Assembly (NCBI GenBank): GCA_045578845.1
Contig: JAZNLA010000042.1
Span: forward strand, 1-48,775
Origin: UMGS172 sp045578845
Lineage (GTDB): Bacteria > Bacillota > Clostridia > Oscillospirales > Acutalibacteraceae
DNA length: 48,775 bases
Reading direction: 5' to 3'
Below the pieces are notes generated by a model. That model was not told the origin of the DNA. It worked only from the letters and a program-made list of their open reading frames with translations, and searched no databases. Made by a program: the position numbers and the translations under genes. Positions 7,598 through 15,376 of this stretch are shown one piece after another (positions within the stretch are counted from its first letter, which is position 1; each line of letters begins with the position of its first letter).

Positions 7598-8767
7598 ATG
7601 TTAGATTTCACCTACTACACACCTACAAAGGTATTTTTCGGGAAAGACACCCACAAATCTGTGGGCGAAATTATCAAGTCCTACGGGTATAAAAAAATAA
7701 TGCTACAATACGGAAAATCCAGCATTAAAGTCACAGGACTTTATGATGAAATCATAGGGTCGCTTACATCAAGCGGTATTGAGGTCGTGGAAATGGGAGG
7801 CGTTAAACCCAATCCCGATTTAAAATTTGTCCGAAATGCCATTAAGGTTGCAAGAAGCGAAAAGGTTGAAATGATACTCGCCGTCGGCGGCGGGAGTGTC
7901 ATTGACTCCTGCAAATATACCGCAACAGGTACAAAATATGACGGCGATGTATGGGATTTTGCGTTGGGCAAAGCAACCCCCAAAGACGGGTTGCCGGTCG
8001 GCTGTGTTTTAACCATTGCTGCCGCAGGCAGTGAAATGAGCAACTCTGCCGTTATATCCAACGAGCAACTTAATATGAAACGAGGATACGGCAGTGATTT
8101 TAACCGTCCTAAATTTGCAATATGCAACCCCGAACTGACCTATACTGTAAGCAAATACCAAACGGCCTGCGGAATAGTCGACATGATGGCTCATACTATG
8201 GAGCGTTATTTTATAAATGTTCCCGACACTCCCTTGACCGATTCGATTGCCGAAAGTCTGCTAAGGTCAATTATAGAGTCGGGAAAAGTTCTTATGGAAA
8301 ACCCGAAAGATTATAACGCAAGAGCCACGGTTATGTGGGCGTCAAGTCTATCGCACAACGGTTTGACCGGTTGCGGCAGACAAAACGCACTGCCCGTTCA
8401 CCAATTAGAACACGCCTTAAGCGGTGAATACAGTAATGTTGCCCACGGTGCGGGACTTGCCGTTTTGTTCCCCGCTTTTTGCAGATACATTTATAAACAC
8501 AACGTGTCCCGCTTTGCTCAGTTTTCAAGAAATGTTTGGGGTGTTTGCGAAGAAAACGACCAAAATGCGGCTTTAACGGGTATTGAAGAAATGGAAAAGT
8601 ATTTTAAGTCCCTTAATATGCCGTTTAAACTTCGCGAATTTGACATTCCTTTTAATTGCATTGAAACCTTAAGCGAACTATGTACCTTCAAAAAACAAAG
8701 GGTTGTAAAATCATATATTGACTTGGGCTTTGACGAGATAAAAGAAATATTTGAAAGTTGTTATTGA
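7598..8767 (+). CDS. Iron-containing alcohol dehydrogenase
   Basis: This group III alcohol dehydrogenase (389 residues) reduces aldehydes or oxidises alcohols with NAD(P)H. The nucleotide-binding motif LAVGGGSVIDSCK is near residue 95. The metal site is made by MAHTMERYF and VHQLEHALSGEYSNVAHG, with conserved histidines. The overall layout resembles the YqhD and butanol dehydrogenase branch. The frame opens at 7493, but the ATG at 7598 with GGAG eight bases before it is chosen. It is monocistronic, ending in a hairpin. Being divergent from an aldo/keto reductase across a palindrome suggests joint control of aldehyde reduction. Confidence 0.9.
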   Translation: MLDFTYYTPTKVFFGKDTHKSVGEIIKSYGYKKIMLQYGKSSIKVTGLYDEIIGSLTSSGIEVVEMGGVKPNPDLKFVRNAIKVARSEKVEMILAVGGGSVIDSCKYTATGTKYDGDVWDFALGKATPKDGLPVGCVLTIAAAGSEMSNSAVISNEQLNMKRGYGSDFNRPKFAICNPELTYTVSKYQTACGIVDMMAHTMERYFINVPDTPLTDSIAESLLRSIIESGKVLMENPKDYNARATVMWASSLSHNGLTGCGRQNALPVHQLEHALSGEYSNVAHGAGLAVLFPAFCRYIYKHNVSRFAQFSRNVWGVCEENDQNAALTGIEEMEKYFKSLNMPFKLREFDIPFNCIETLSELCTFKKQRVVKSYIDLGFDEIKEIFESCY

Positions 8768-8779
8768 GAAATAAGAAAA

Positions 8780-8825
8780 ACAAGTAACACCGCTATGAAG
8801 TGAATAGCGGTGTTACTTGTATAAT
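8780..8825. terminator. Bidirectional terminator, ADH / spoVAD
   Basis: A 17-bp perfect stem (8780-8796 with 8804-8820) has a 7-nt loop. On the minus strand a T-run follows directly, so it is a clear terminator for spoVAD. On the plus strand only an AT-rich tract follows. Confidence 0.85.
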
Positions 8826-8828
8826 TTA

Positions 8829-9848
8829 TTACTGCTCATTATCGTTTTTTATATTCAACAAATGTGCTATTCCCGGGATACTTTCGCCTTGAAAACTCGA
8901 GGTCGGCGACATCAATGCACCCGTAGACATAAAAATGATGTTATTTAATTGTCCTTCTTCCATTCTATGCATTACATATGAGCAAAGCACACTTGCACTG
9001 CACCCGCAACCCGAACCGCCCGAATGAACGTCTTGGGCTTTTCTATCATAAATCATTAAACCGCAGTCATTATGACGGCATTTTATATCAACACCTTCCC
9101 TATCCATCAGTTCGTAAAGGCACTGCGTTCCAATGTATCCGAGGTCGCCTGTGTAAATTAAATCATAGTCCTCAGGGCATGTTTTTGTGTCATCAAAATA
9201 CCTAATCAGAGTATCTGCAGCAGCAGGGGCCATGGCGGCACCCATATTGTTCATATCGGTGACATTTTTATCGACAATTTTACCTATGGTTGCCGCCTTT
9301 ATTTTCGGGCCCTTAAGGGTCTTATTTAACATCACCGCACCTGCTCCCGTCACAGTCCACTGGGATGTCGGCGGGCGTTGTCCGCCGTATTCAAGCGGAA
9401 AGCGAAATTGCCGTTCGCTACTGCAAAAATGTGATGAGGTCACCGCTACAGTTCTTTCTGCCGCTCCGCTTTCAATAGAAATCGCGGCATTTATAAGTCC
9501 CAAAGACATGGTAGAACACGCACCGTAAAGACCGATAAACGGGATTTCCAATTCTCTTAATCCATAGGCACTTCCTATACACTGATTAAGCAGGTCACCC
9601 GCATAAATTACGTCAATATCTTCTTTTTTTACACCCGCTTTTTCCAGTGCTACCGTAACGGCAATTTTTTGCAATCGACTTTCTGCTTTTTCAAACGATT
9701 TTTCACCCAAAAATTCGTCATCAAACTCTCGGTCAAACAGTCCGCCTAACGGACCCTCCTTTTCTTTTGGTCCTACCGCCGAGGCAAATGAACCGATATA
9801 TATATCATTTTCAAATATTACCGTTCGATTTCCTACCCGTTTTGCCAT
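8829..9848 (-). CDS. spoVAD: Stage V sporulation protein AD
   Basis: SpoVAD is a thiolase-fold protein of the inner spore membrane complex that moves dipicolinic acid into the spore and releases it at germination. The 339-residue length is normal. Characteristic stretches are GPLGGLFDREFDD, LLNQCIGSAYGLRE, the cysteine segment LYGACSTMSLGL, and SSERQFRFPLEYGGQRP. AAAAGGAG precedes the ATG. It stands alone here: the usual upstream partner spoVAC is about 4.7 kb away on the same strand with seven genes between, and no spoVAE is seen. A forespore promoter was looked for but not convincingly found. Confidence 0.95.
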   Translation of the reverse strand: MAKRVGNRTVIFENDIYIGSFASAVGPKEKEGPLGGLFDREFDDEFLGEKSFEKAESRLQKIAVTVALEKAGVKKEDIDVIYAGDLLNQCIGSAYGLRELEIPFIGLYGACSTMSLGLINAAISIESGAAERTVAVTSSHFCSSERQFRFPLEYGGQRPPTSQWTVTGAGAVMLNKTLKGPKIKAATIGKIVDKNVTDMNNMGAAMAPAAADTLIRYFDDTKTCPEDYDLIYTGDLGYIGTQCLYELMDREGVDIKCRHNDCGLMIYDRKAQDVHSGGSGCGCSASVLCSYVMHRMEEGQLNNIIFMSTGALMSPTSSFQGESIPGIAHLLNIKNDNEQ

Positions 9849-9911
9849 TTTAAAAACTCCTTTTACATTTCTTTTATTTTTTACAGCCTAAAAGTTTTTA
9901 TGTAAAATCAC

Positions 9912-9940
9912 TTGAAAATAACAGATTTCGGCGATATACT
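9912..9940 (+). promoter_or_regulatory. Predicted sigma-A promoter for the DUF2752 gene
   Basis: TTGAAA, a 17-base spacer and TATACT lie 30 bases before the TTG start of the DUF2752 gene. Confidence 0.6.
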
Positions 9941-9969
9941 GTTTTTAAACAATTAAAGGAGGGAATATT

Positions 9970-10326
9970 TTGCGAAAAACAATTATAAAAATATATACAA
10001 GCATTTTTGTTTTGGGATTTGCTTATTTCCTCTTTACAAAAATCACCGGAATCACAATACCTTGCTATTTTCATTTACTTACCGGGTTGGATTGTCCCGG
10101 TTGCGGAATAACCAGAATGTGTTTGTCACTGTTGCGGTTTGATTTTGTTTCGGCTTTTCATTATCAGCCTGTTATCCTTATTGCCGGTATTTTTTGGGTA
10201 CTTGTATCCATTCTTTTGTTTTGGGGAAAATGGGAATGGCCCAAAAACCCTAAATTTTTATACACTTCTTTTGCTTTAAGTATATCTTCAATGTTGATTT
10301 TTTGTGTTTTAAGAAATATTTATTGA
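9970..10326 (+). CDS. DUF2752 membrane protein
   Basis: This small membrane protein of 118 residues has three hydrophobic helices (about 8-28, 55-78 and 95-115). The family signature is a cysteine cluster on the loop after helix 1, GLDCPGCGITRMC, preceded by IPCYFHLLT. The start codon is TTG, supported by AAAGGAGGG six bases upstream, and no ATG exists near the N-terminus. The function of the family is unknown; the paired cysteines suggest metal binding or a disulfide. Its TGA stop overlaps the -35 box of the following zinc-ribbon gene, so the two are tightly arrayed but separately promoted. Confidence 0.85.
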   Translation: MRKTIIKIYTSIFVLGFAYFLFTKITGITIPCYFHLLTGLDCPGCGITRMCLSLLRFDFVSAFHYQPVILIAGIFWVLVSILLFWGKWEWPKNPKFLYTSFALSISSMLIFCVLRNIY

Positions 10327-10351
10327 CAAAATTTGTCGAATAATATATTAT
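10323..10351 (+). promoter_or_regulatory. Promoter with palindromic -35 region, zinc-ribbon gene 1
   Basis: A perfect TTGACA, a 17-base spacer and TATTAT are present. The -35 and spacer form the dyad GACAAA-A-TTTGTC, which is kept base for base in the second copy at 12581. The -35 overlaps the stop codon of the preceding gene. Confidence 0.7.
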
Positions 10352-10385
10352 TTATTTATAACAAATTGAAAGAAGGTATTTTACC

Positions 10386-10811
10386 ATGTTTTGTCCTAAA
10401 TGCGGTTCTGAAAATGTAGAAGGTGCTGTCTTTTGTGCAAGTTGCGGCGTTGCTTTAAACGCTGCCCCTGCCGCTGAAACTCCTGTAGTTGAGCCTGTTG
10501 TTCAAACTCCTGCTCAACCTGTCGTTGCAGCACAGCCTGAAAAACCTGCCGGAAAAGGTCTTGCTATTGCAAGTTTAATTTTAGGTATTGTTGGTATGGT
10601 TTGTTGCTGTGGCGGTATCACCAGCATTCTCGCCATTGTACTCGGCATTATTGCCAGATCTAAAGGCTATAAGAGCGGTATGGCTACTATCGGTATCATT
10701 TTAGGTGCTGTTGGTATTATTTTCGGCATCGTCGGAAGTATTGTTGGTTTTGCTACCGGTATGTTTGGTGGTTTAATGGAAAGTATGGGCAGCAGTTACT
10801 ACTATTATTAA
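10386..10811 (+). CDS. Zinc-ribbon membrane protein, copy 1 (DUF4190-like)
   Basis: The protein has 141 residues. A zinc ribbon (FCPKCGSEN and FCASCG, two CxxC knuckles) occupies residues 1-22. A low-complexity Ala/Pro/Val linker runs to about residue 55. Two hydrophobic glycine-rich helices (about 58-85 and 95-130) follow, of the DUF4190 kind, and the tail ends in SSYYYY. The N-terminal half is almost identical to the protein at 12644, as are promoter and terminator, so the unit was duplicated. The function is unknown; the ribbon probably faces the cytoplasm. Confidence 0.8.
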   Translation: MFCPKCGSENVEGAVFCASCGVALNAAPAAETPVVEPVVQTPAQPVVAAQPEKPAGKGLAIASLILGIVGMVCCCGGITSILAIVLGIIARSKGYKSGMATIGIILGAVGIIFGIVGSIVGFATGMFGGLMESMGSSYYYY

Positions 10812-10828
10812 AAACTACTTATAAGTAA

Positions 10829-10866
10829 AAAAATGCTTCGGGTAAAACCCGAAGCATTTTTTATTT
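10829..10866 (+). terminator. Terminator of zinc-ribbon gene 1
   Basis: AAAATGCTTCGGGT pairs with its complement around a 3-nt loop and is followed by T6. The same hairpin sequence, slightly changed, ends gene copy 2. Confidence 0.85.
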
Positions 10867-10877
10867 TTGCTATTATT

Positions 10878-12404
10878 TTAAATATCAAGATTTATTATAA
10901 ATCTAAACGATACTCGGCGGGAAGCGGTCATGTTAACACTGCCGTCGGTATTGTAAATCGGCTTGCTGTTGGAATAACCCACCGACTCTAAGGCGGCGGC
11001 TAATTTTGAAGTATCAACACCGGTTTCTGAAGAAACACAGTAATTCTTGACGTTTTCTGCTCGTTTTTTTGAAAGGGGCAGTCCGCTTTCATATGTACTG
11101 GTACTAAGCGGTGCAGTATGACCTTCTACCATTGTCTTTTGAACAAAGCCTGTATATTTTTCAGAGAAAACAGTGGTAGTATAAACATTTACAAATTTAT
11201 TCAAGAATGCTTTACCGTCAGCGGTCAGTTCTGCGGAATCACCGCCGAAAAGTACCGAAGAATCCATTGCAAGTTCGCCGGTTTTAGAGTCAACAGTAAC
11301 CGTAATACCCGCATCGGTAAACGCCTTTGCCAAATCTTCCATTAAGTTTTCTTTTTTCTCAATAATGGCATCTAACTGATTTTCGGTAAGACTGTCAAGT
11401 TTACCTGTTTGGTCTTCGCTCAAATACTTATTAACATCTAACTTTTTGCGGTCGGTATAACTGTCATTATAGTAATATACATTATCCTTATCTGCCAAAA
11501 TCAAACCATCGTTGTAGCACAGGAAATATACATACTGATAGGTTTTCGTGCCGGATTCCCAAGGCACGGTAAGTGTCATTCTTCCGTTTTCTTCCAACTT
11601 TGCAACCGAAGTCCAATTACCCTCACCCGAAATAGACTCTACAAACAAACGATTATCCGACGGCGATTCATATATTATTTCAAATTGGTCTATACCGTCA
11701 GCCGCTTTTGAGTCAGGTGAAAGATAACCTTCTGCGAAAAGATACAGTTCTTCGCCGTAAGGGTCAAGGCCTGCATTTATAGTTACACTTTTACCGTCTT
11801 TTGCAAGGGTCAAAGCTCTTCCCCTAAACGAGAACTCATATTCCCAAACGTAATCGGAAAACTCGTAGGTGATTTTATTGTTTTCGGTATCAACATTCAA
11901 ATTTTTAATGGGTTTAAGAGTAAGTGTTTTGCCATCGACAGTATACGCACAATAAATGTATGTGAGGTAGGATTTGGCACCTTCCTCAGATTTTTGATAA
12001 TAATATGCACACAACCAGTTATGGTCTTCTATATAATTGATTTTATGTAGCCATGTATTATGTCCCGCTTCGATTTTAAAAGGAATTGACGTAAGTAACA
12101 TATCCTTTTCACCGTCGTTATACACCATGTATTGCGACTCTTCGGAATATTTTGTTTCCGCTTCTTTGTCTCCGATTTTATAACTTCCGTAGAACATTTC
12201 GGGAGTGTAGGTCAAATTGTCGTAAATTTCTTTCGGGTCTATATCATTTTGGACAAACTCAACCTTGGCATTTTCGCTCGCCTTATGGCCACGTACAACA
12301 TATCCGTTAAGCGACTCTGCTTTCAAATTTCTGTCATTTCCTCCGCAGGCGGTCATAACGCCGAACATCAAAACGACAAGTAAAAATGATAAAACTTTTT
12401 TCAT
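10878..12404 (-). CDS. Lipoprotein with C-terminal OmpA-like domain
   Basis: The 508-residue protein starts with a lipoprotein signal (lipobox VMTACGG) and should be anchored on the outer face of the membrane. Residues about 25-340 form a beta-rich region I do not recognise. Residues about 380-508 look like an OmpA/MotB peptidoglycan-binding domain: VLFGGDSAELTADGKAFL, VEGHTAP, LPLSKKRAENVKNYC and MTASRRVSFRF. Such domains usually grip peptidoglycan in Gram-negative bacteria, so finding one on a lipoprotein of a spore-former is notable. It lies opposite and between the two zinc-ribbon copies. Confidence 0.75.
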   Translation of the reverse strand: MKKVLSFLLVVLMFGVMTACGGNDRNLKAESLNGYVVRGHKASENAKVEFVQNDIDPKEIYDNLTYTPEMFYGSYKIGDKEAETKYSEESQYMVYNDGEKDMLLTSIPFKIEAGHNTWLHKINYIEDHNWLCAYYYQKSEEGAKSYLTYIYCAYTVDGKTLTLKPIKNLNVDTENNKITYEFSDYVWEYEFSFRGRALTLAKDGKSVTINAGLDPYGEELYLFAEGYLSPDSKAADGIDQFEIIYESPSDNRLFVESISGEGNWTSVAKLEENGRMTLTVPWESGTKTYQYVYFLCYNDGLILADKDNVYYYNDSYTDRKKLDVNKYLSEDQTGKLDSLTENQLDAIIEKKENLMEDLAKAFTDAGITVTVDSKTGELAMDSSVLFGGDSAELTADGKAFLNKFVNVYTTTVFSEKYTGFVQKTMVEGHTAPLSTSTYESGLPLSKKRAENVKNYCVSSETGVDTSKLAAALESVGYSNSKPIYNTDGSVNMTASRRVSFRFIINLDI

Positions 12405-12433
12405 AATGGCACCTCTATCTCAATATAAATAAT

Positions 12434-12466
12434 TTGCAAGCACCGGCTTATAACCCCTTGCAAGCA
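12434..12466 (-). repeat. Two direct copies of a 9-mer in the OmpA-lipoprotein leader
   Basis: TTGCAAGCA occurs at 12434-12442 and 12458-12466, a 24-base period, in the leader between the predicted promoter and the start of the lipoprotein. It could be a regulator site, or chance. Confidence 0.3.
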
Positions 12467-12480
12467 ATTTTTGCCATAGT

Positions 12481-12509
12481 ATGATATCACATTGTTAAAA
12501 GTAAGTCAA
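12481..12509 (-). promoter_or_regulatory. Predicted sigma-A promoter, OmpA-like lipoprotein
   Basis: Read on the minus strand it has TTGACT, a 17-base spacer and TATCAT, giving a leader of about 70 bases. Confidence 0.5.
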
Positions 12510-12580
12510 TTATTTCAATTCGAATTAAACAATTAATTTATAAAACAAATCACCGAGTTTTTTACATGCTGAAATACTTA

Positions 12581-12609
12581 TTGACAAAATTTGTCGAATA
12601 TTATATTAT
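12581..12609 (+). promoter_or_regulatory. Duplicated promoter, zinc-ribbon gene 2
   Basis: TTGACA, 17 bases and TATTAT match the promoter at 10323 nearly base for base, including the GACAAA-A-TTTGTC dyad. Confidence 0.7.
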
Positions 12610-12643
12610 TTAATTATAATGAATAGAAAGAGGGTTTTATATA

Positions 12644-13147
12644 ATGTTTTGTCCTAAATGCGGTTCTGAAAATGTAGAAGGTGCTGTCTTTTGTGCAAGT
12701 TGCGGTGCCGCTTTAAACGCTGCCCCAGCTGCTGAAACTCCTGCAGTTGAGCCTGTTGTTCAAACTCCTGCTCAACCTGTTGTATCACAACCTTTAAATC
12801 AACCTGCCAAACAACCCGGCAAGGGTGCCGCTATCGCCGGCTTGATTTTGGGTATCCTTGGTTTAACCTGTTGCTGCGGAACATTCCTTCCCAGTGTAAT
12901 TGCTCTTATTTTAGGTATTGTTGCAAAATCCAAAGGCTGTAAAGGCGGTCTTAGTGTATCAAGTATCATTCTCGGTGCAATCGGTACAGTTGTCGGCGTT
13001 ATCGGCGTTGTTGTCATTATTATATCTATGCTTGGCGGCGGCATTGCCGGTCTTAACCTTAACAGTTACATAGGTATATACGACGATTATAGTAATGAAA
13101 CATATGACGGCAATTATACTTACGGTATATATGATAACTATTATTAA
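12644..13147 (+). CDS. Zinc-ribbon membrane protein, copy 2 (DUF4190-like)
   Basis: This 167-residue paralogue of the protein at 10386 shares its first 47 residues except for two Val/Ala changes. The zinc ribbon (CPKCG and CASCG), an Ala/Pro/Gln linker and two glycine-rich membrane helices (about 63-90 and 103-130) follow. The C-terminal tail differs: it is acidic and tyrosine-rich with repeated Asp, Asn and Tyr. The strong conservation of the front half against a diverged rear suggests recent duplication or gene conversion. It is monocistronic, with its own promoter and terminator. Confidence 0.8.
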   Translation: MFCPKCGSENVEGAVFCASCGAALNAAPAAETPAVEPVVQTPAQPVVSQPLNQPAKQPGKGAAIAGLILGILGLTCCCGTFLPSVIALILGIVAKSKGCKGGLSVSSIILGAIGTVVGVIGVVVIIISMLGGGIAGLNLNSYIGIYDDYSNETYDGNYTYGIYDNYY

Positions 13148-13164
13148 TAATCCCTTATAACCAT

Positions 13165-13200
13165 AAAAATGCTTCGGGTTTTACCCGAGGCATTTTTTAT
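13165..13200 (+). terminator. Terminator of zinc-ribbon gene 2
   Basis: GCTTCGGGT pairs with ACCCGAGGC (one G-T pair) and is followed by T6. It is homologous to the terminator at 10829. Confidence 0.85.
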
Positions 13201-13208
13201 TTTAACAC

Positions 13209-13237
13209 TTGCTATCTGTAAATCTTATAGATATAAT
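13209..13237 (+). promoter_or_regulatory. Predicted sigma-A promoter, FAD oxidoreductase
   Basis: TTGCTA, a 17-base spacer and a perfect TATAAT end 31 bases before the ATG at 13269. Confidence 0.6.
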
Positions 13238-13268
13238 TATATATGACCACTTTATCAGAGGTGTACTT

Positions 13269-14471
13269 ATGATTATAAAAGAAATTTTGAAAACTCCCAT
13301 TACAGAGTCTTGTGACGTTTTAGTATGCGGAGGCGGATTTGCGGGCATTTCAGCCGCATTGGCAGCCGCAAGGCAGGGCAAAAAGGTTATTTTGCTTGAG
13401 AAAAACTACATTTTAGGCGGACTCGGAACTTCGGGACTTATTACAATATATTTGCCGTTATGCGACGGATTGGGCAAGCAGGTTTCGTTTGGCATTGCAG
13501 AAGAATTACTAAGGCTTTCTATTTCTTTAGGTGCCGAAGACAAATATCCCGAAAATTGGTTAGACAGCGACGATAAATCAAAACGCACCGAAAATGACGA
13601 CCGTTTTGAGGTTCAGTACAACCCCTCTCTTTTTGCCGTTTTGGTTGAACAACTGCTTATAAAGGAAGGCGTGGAAATCCTATACGGGACATATGCCACA
13701 GGTGTTTCAAAAGAAAAGGATAAAATTAAAAACGTTATAATTGAAAACAAATCGGGCAGGCAGGCAATTTCGGTTAAATCGGTGGTTGACGCAACAGGCG
13801 ACTGTGATATTGCTCTCTTTTCAGGGTTACCGACCGAAACCTTTAAGCAGGGTAACGTGCTTGCCGCTTGGTACTACGGGTTAGGCAAAAACGGTTACAA
13901 CCTAACTATGTTGGGTGCCGCCGATATTCCCGACGACCAAAAGGATAAAACCCACAAGGAAAACCATTTAATTAAACAGCGTTTTTCAGGTCTTAACGGC
14001 AAAGAACTTTCCGAAATGACCGTTCTTTCGCACAAAAACGTACTTGCTAATATCTTAAAGAAACGCGAAAAAGACCCTGATTTGATACCCACTGCCATAG
14101 CAACCATACCGCAAATAAGAATGACACGTAAAATTGTCGGTGAATATGTGCTGCATGACACCGAAATGCACAAATATTTTGAGGATTCTGTAGGTCTTGT
14201 TTCCGACTGGCGTAAACGCGGTCCTGTTTATGAAGTGCCTTTTAGAACTTTGTATTCAAAAGAGATGAAAAATCTCATATTTGCCGGTCGATGTACAAGT
14301 GTCACCGAAAGTATGTGGGATATTATGCGTGTTATACCCTGCTGTGCCGTAACAGGCGAAGCCGCAGGCACAGCCGCCGCTATAACCGACGATTTTTGTA
14401 CCCTTTCGGTTTCAAAACTTCAAGATATTTTAAAAGAAAACCACGTTGTAATCCACGAAAAAGATTTATAA
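13269..14471 (+). CDS. FAD-dependent oxidoreductase (FAD_oxidored family)
   Basis: This 400-residue flavoprotein has an N-terminal Rossmann motif LVCGGGFAGISAALAAARQG, the LLEKNYILGGLGTSG loop, the second FAD motif VVDATGDCDIA near residue 180 and the closing motif FAGRCTSV near residue 340. This is the FAD_oxidored (PF12831-type) arrangement found in uncharacterised clostridial enzymes. The frame opens at 13209, but the ATG at 13269 with AGAGGTG upstream fits the motif position and the promoter. It is monocistronic, ending at the hairpin shared with spoVAC. Substrate unknown. Confidence 0.82.
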   Translation: MIIKEILKTPITESCDVLVCGGGFAGISAALAAARQGKKVILLEKNYILGGLGTSGLITIYLPLCDGLGKQVSFGIAEELLRLSISLGAEDKYPENWLDSDDKSKRTENDDRFEVQYNPSLFAVLVEQLLIKEGVEILYGTYATGVSKEKDKIKNVIIENKSGRQAISVKSVVDATGDCDIALFSGLPTETFKQGNVLAAWYYGLGKNGYNLTMLGAADIPDDQKDKTHKENHLIKQRFSGLNGKELSEMTVLSHKNVLANILKKREKDPDLIPTAIATIPQIRMTRKIVGEYVLHDTEMHKYFEDSVGLVSDWRKRGPVYEVPFRTLYSKEMKNLIFAGRCTSVTESMWDIMRVIPCCAVTGEAAGTAAAITDDFCTLSVSKLQDILKENHVVIHEKDL

Positions 14472-14483
14472 TAAATTATTGAT

Positions 14484-14514
14484 AATAGCGGGCGACCTTT
14501 GGTTGCCCGCTATT
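14484..14514. terminator. Hairpin between FAD oxidoreductase and spoVAC
   Basis: AATAGCGGGC pairs with GCCCGCTATT, with a further ACC/GGT pairing around a short loop. It overlaps the last bases of spoVAC. There is no long T-run on either side, so efficiency is uncertain. Confidence 0.6.
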
Positions 14515-14956
14515 AAAATAAACCCATTATATAATAAACAACCCCGTAAACTGCACTTGCGGTGATGCCGTATACTAATACGGGACCTGCGATTTTAAAC
14601 ATATTTGCTCCCACGCCCAATACAAAACCCTCTGCCTTATATTCTATTGCGGGGGAAACTATTGAATTTGCAAAGCCCGTTATTGGGACTAACGTGCCTG
14701 CACCCGAAAATTTTGCAATTTTATCGAAAATTCCAAACCCTGTAAGCACTGCCGCTATAAAAATAATGGTTACCGAAACCATGCTTTTAGCATTATTAAG
14801 CGACAGCGACGACATTTCGTACCCGATAAGCAACACCTGTCCTAAGGCACATATAAAACCGCCGACAAAAAACGACGCCAAAATGTCCTTTATCAAGGGC
14901 GATGCGGGTGCCAAATTTTTAACCATTTTTGAATATTGTTTTTCATTTATATCCAT
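14513..14956 (-). CDS. spoVAC: Stage V sporulation protein AC
   Basis: SpoVAC is a membrane subunit of the SpoVA dipicolinate channel, reported as mechanosensitive in Bacillus subtilis. The protein has 147 residues with four to five helices. Typical segments are MVKNLAPASPLIKDILASFF at the N-terminus, FGIFDKIAKFSGAGTLVPIT in the middle, and GFANSIVSPAIEYKAEGFVL. AGAGGTG precedes the ATG. It is alone, divergent from yqfC and separated from spoVAD by unrelated genes, so the canonical spoVA operon is broken here. Confidence 0.95.
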   Translation of the reverse strand: MDINEKQYSKMVKNLAPASPLIKDILASFFVGGFICALGQVLLIGYEMSSLSLNNAKSMVSVTIIFIAAVLTGFGIFDKIAKFSGAGTLVPITGFANSIVSPAIEYKAEGFVLGVGANMFKIAGPVLVYGITASAVYGVVYYIMGLF

Positions 14957-15081
14957 TTTTTACACCTCTTTAGTATTGTTACTTAAAATTTACACAATAT
15001 ACCTCACCAAGATAACGGCGGGGTATTTATTTTTACTGCTCGGCATATTTTAAAGTACAATATCTTTGTAAGGGGTACTTT

Positions 15082-15372
15082 ATGTCGAGGAAACTTAAAA
15101 CAGGTTTAACCGAAAATAAAAACAAACTGAAACTTTTTTGCAAAAACACACCCGCCGAAATAGCGGGACCAATAACCCACATATGCGGTAACAAAGAAGT
15201 ATCGGTTGACGGTTGTTTGGGGGTTATAGACTACTACGAAAATCTAATAAAACTGAGGATTGCAGGCGGTGAAATTTTATTTTCGGGTACCGGCCTTCGA
15301 ATAGTCGAACTCACTGACAGTTCGGCGTTAATCAAAGGCACTGTACATTCGGTAGAATTTTCGGTGAGGTGA
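15082..15372 (+). CDS. yqfC: Sporulation protein YqfC
   Basis: This 96-residue YabP/YqfC-family protein is expressed in the mother cell of sporulating Firmicutes and is linked to a role in spore formation with YqfD. The conserved core is visible as VSVDGCLGVIDYYENLIKLR followed by GGEILFSGTGLRI. AAGGGG lies before the ATG. The stop is four bases before the yqfD start, whose ribosome site lies inside the yqfC end, so they are co-translated. In B. subtilis the pair is under sigma-E; a sigma-E-like promoter here was weak. Confidence 0.92.
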   Translation: MSRKLKTGLTENKNKLKLFCKNTPAEIAGPITHICGNKEVSVDGCLGVIDYYENLIKLRIAGGEILFSGTGLRIVELTDSSALIKGTVHSVEFSVR

Positions 15373-15376
15373 TAAA

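Noticed and set aside
15022..15051. Possible sigma-E promoter before yqfC (GGTATTT, 15 bases, CATATTTT)
   Set aside because: Only partial match to the known consensus in both boxes; too weak to list as a feature.
14957..15081. Forespore-type promoter for spoVAC
   Set aside because: AATACTA lies right against the ribosome site, leaving no room for a leader, and the -35 spacing is wrong.
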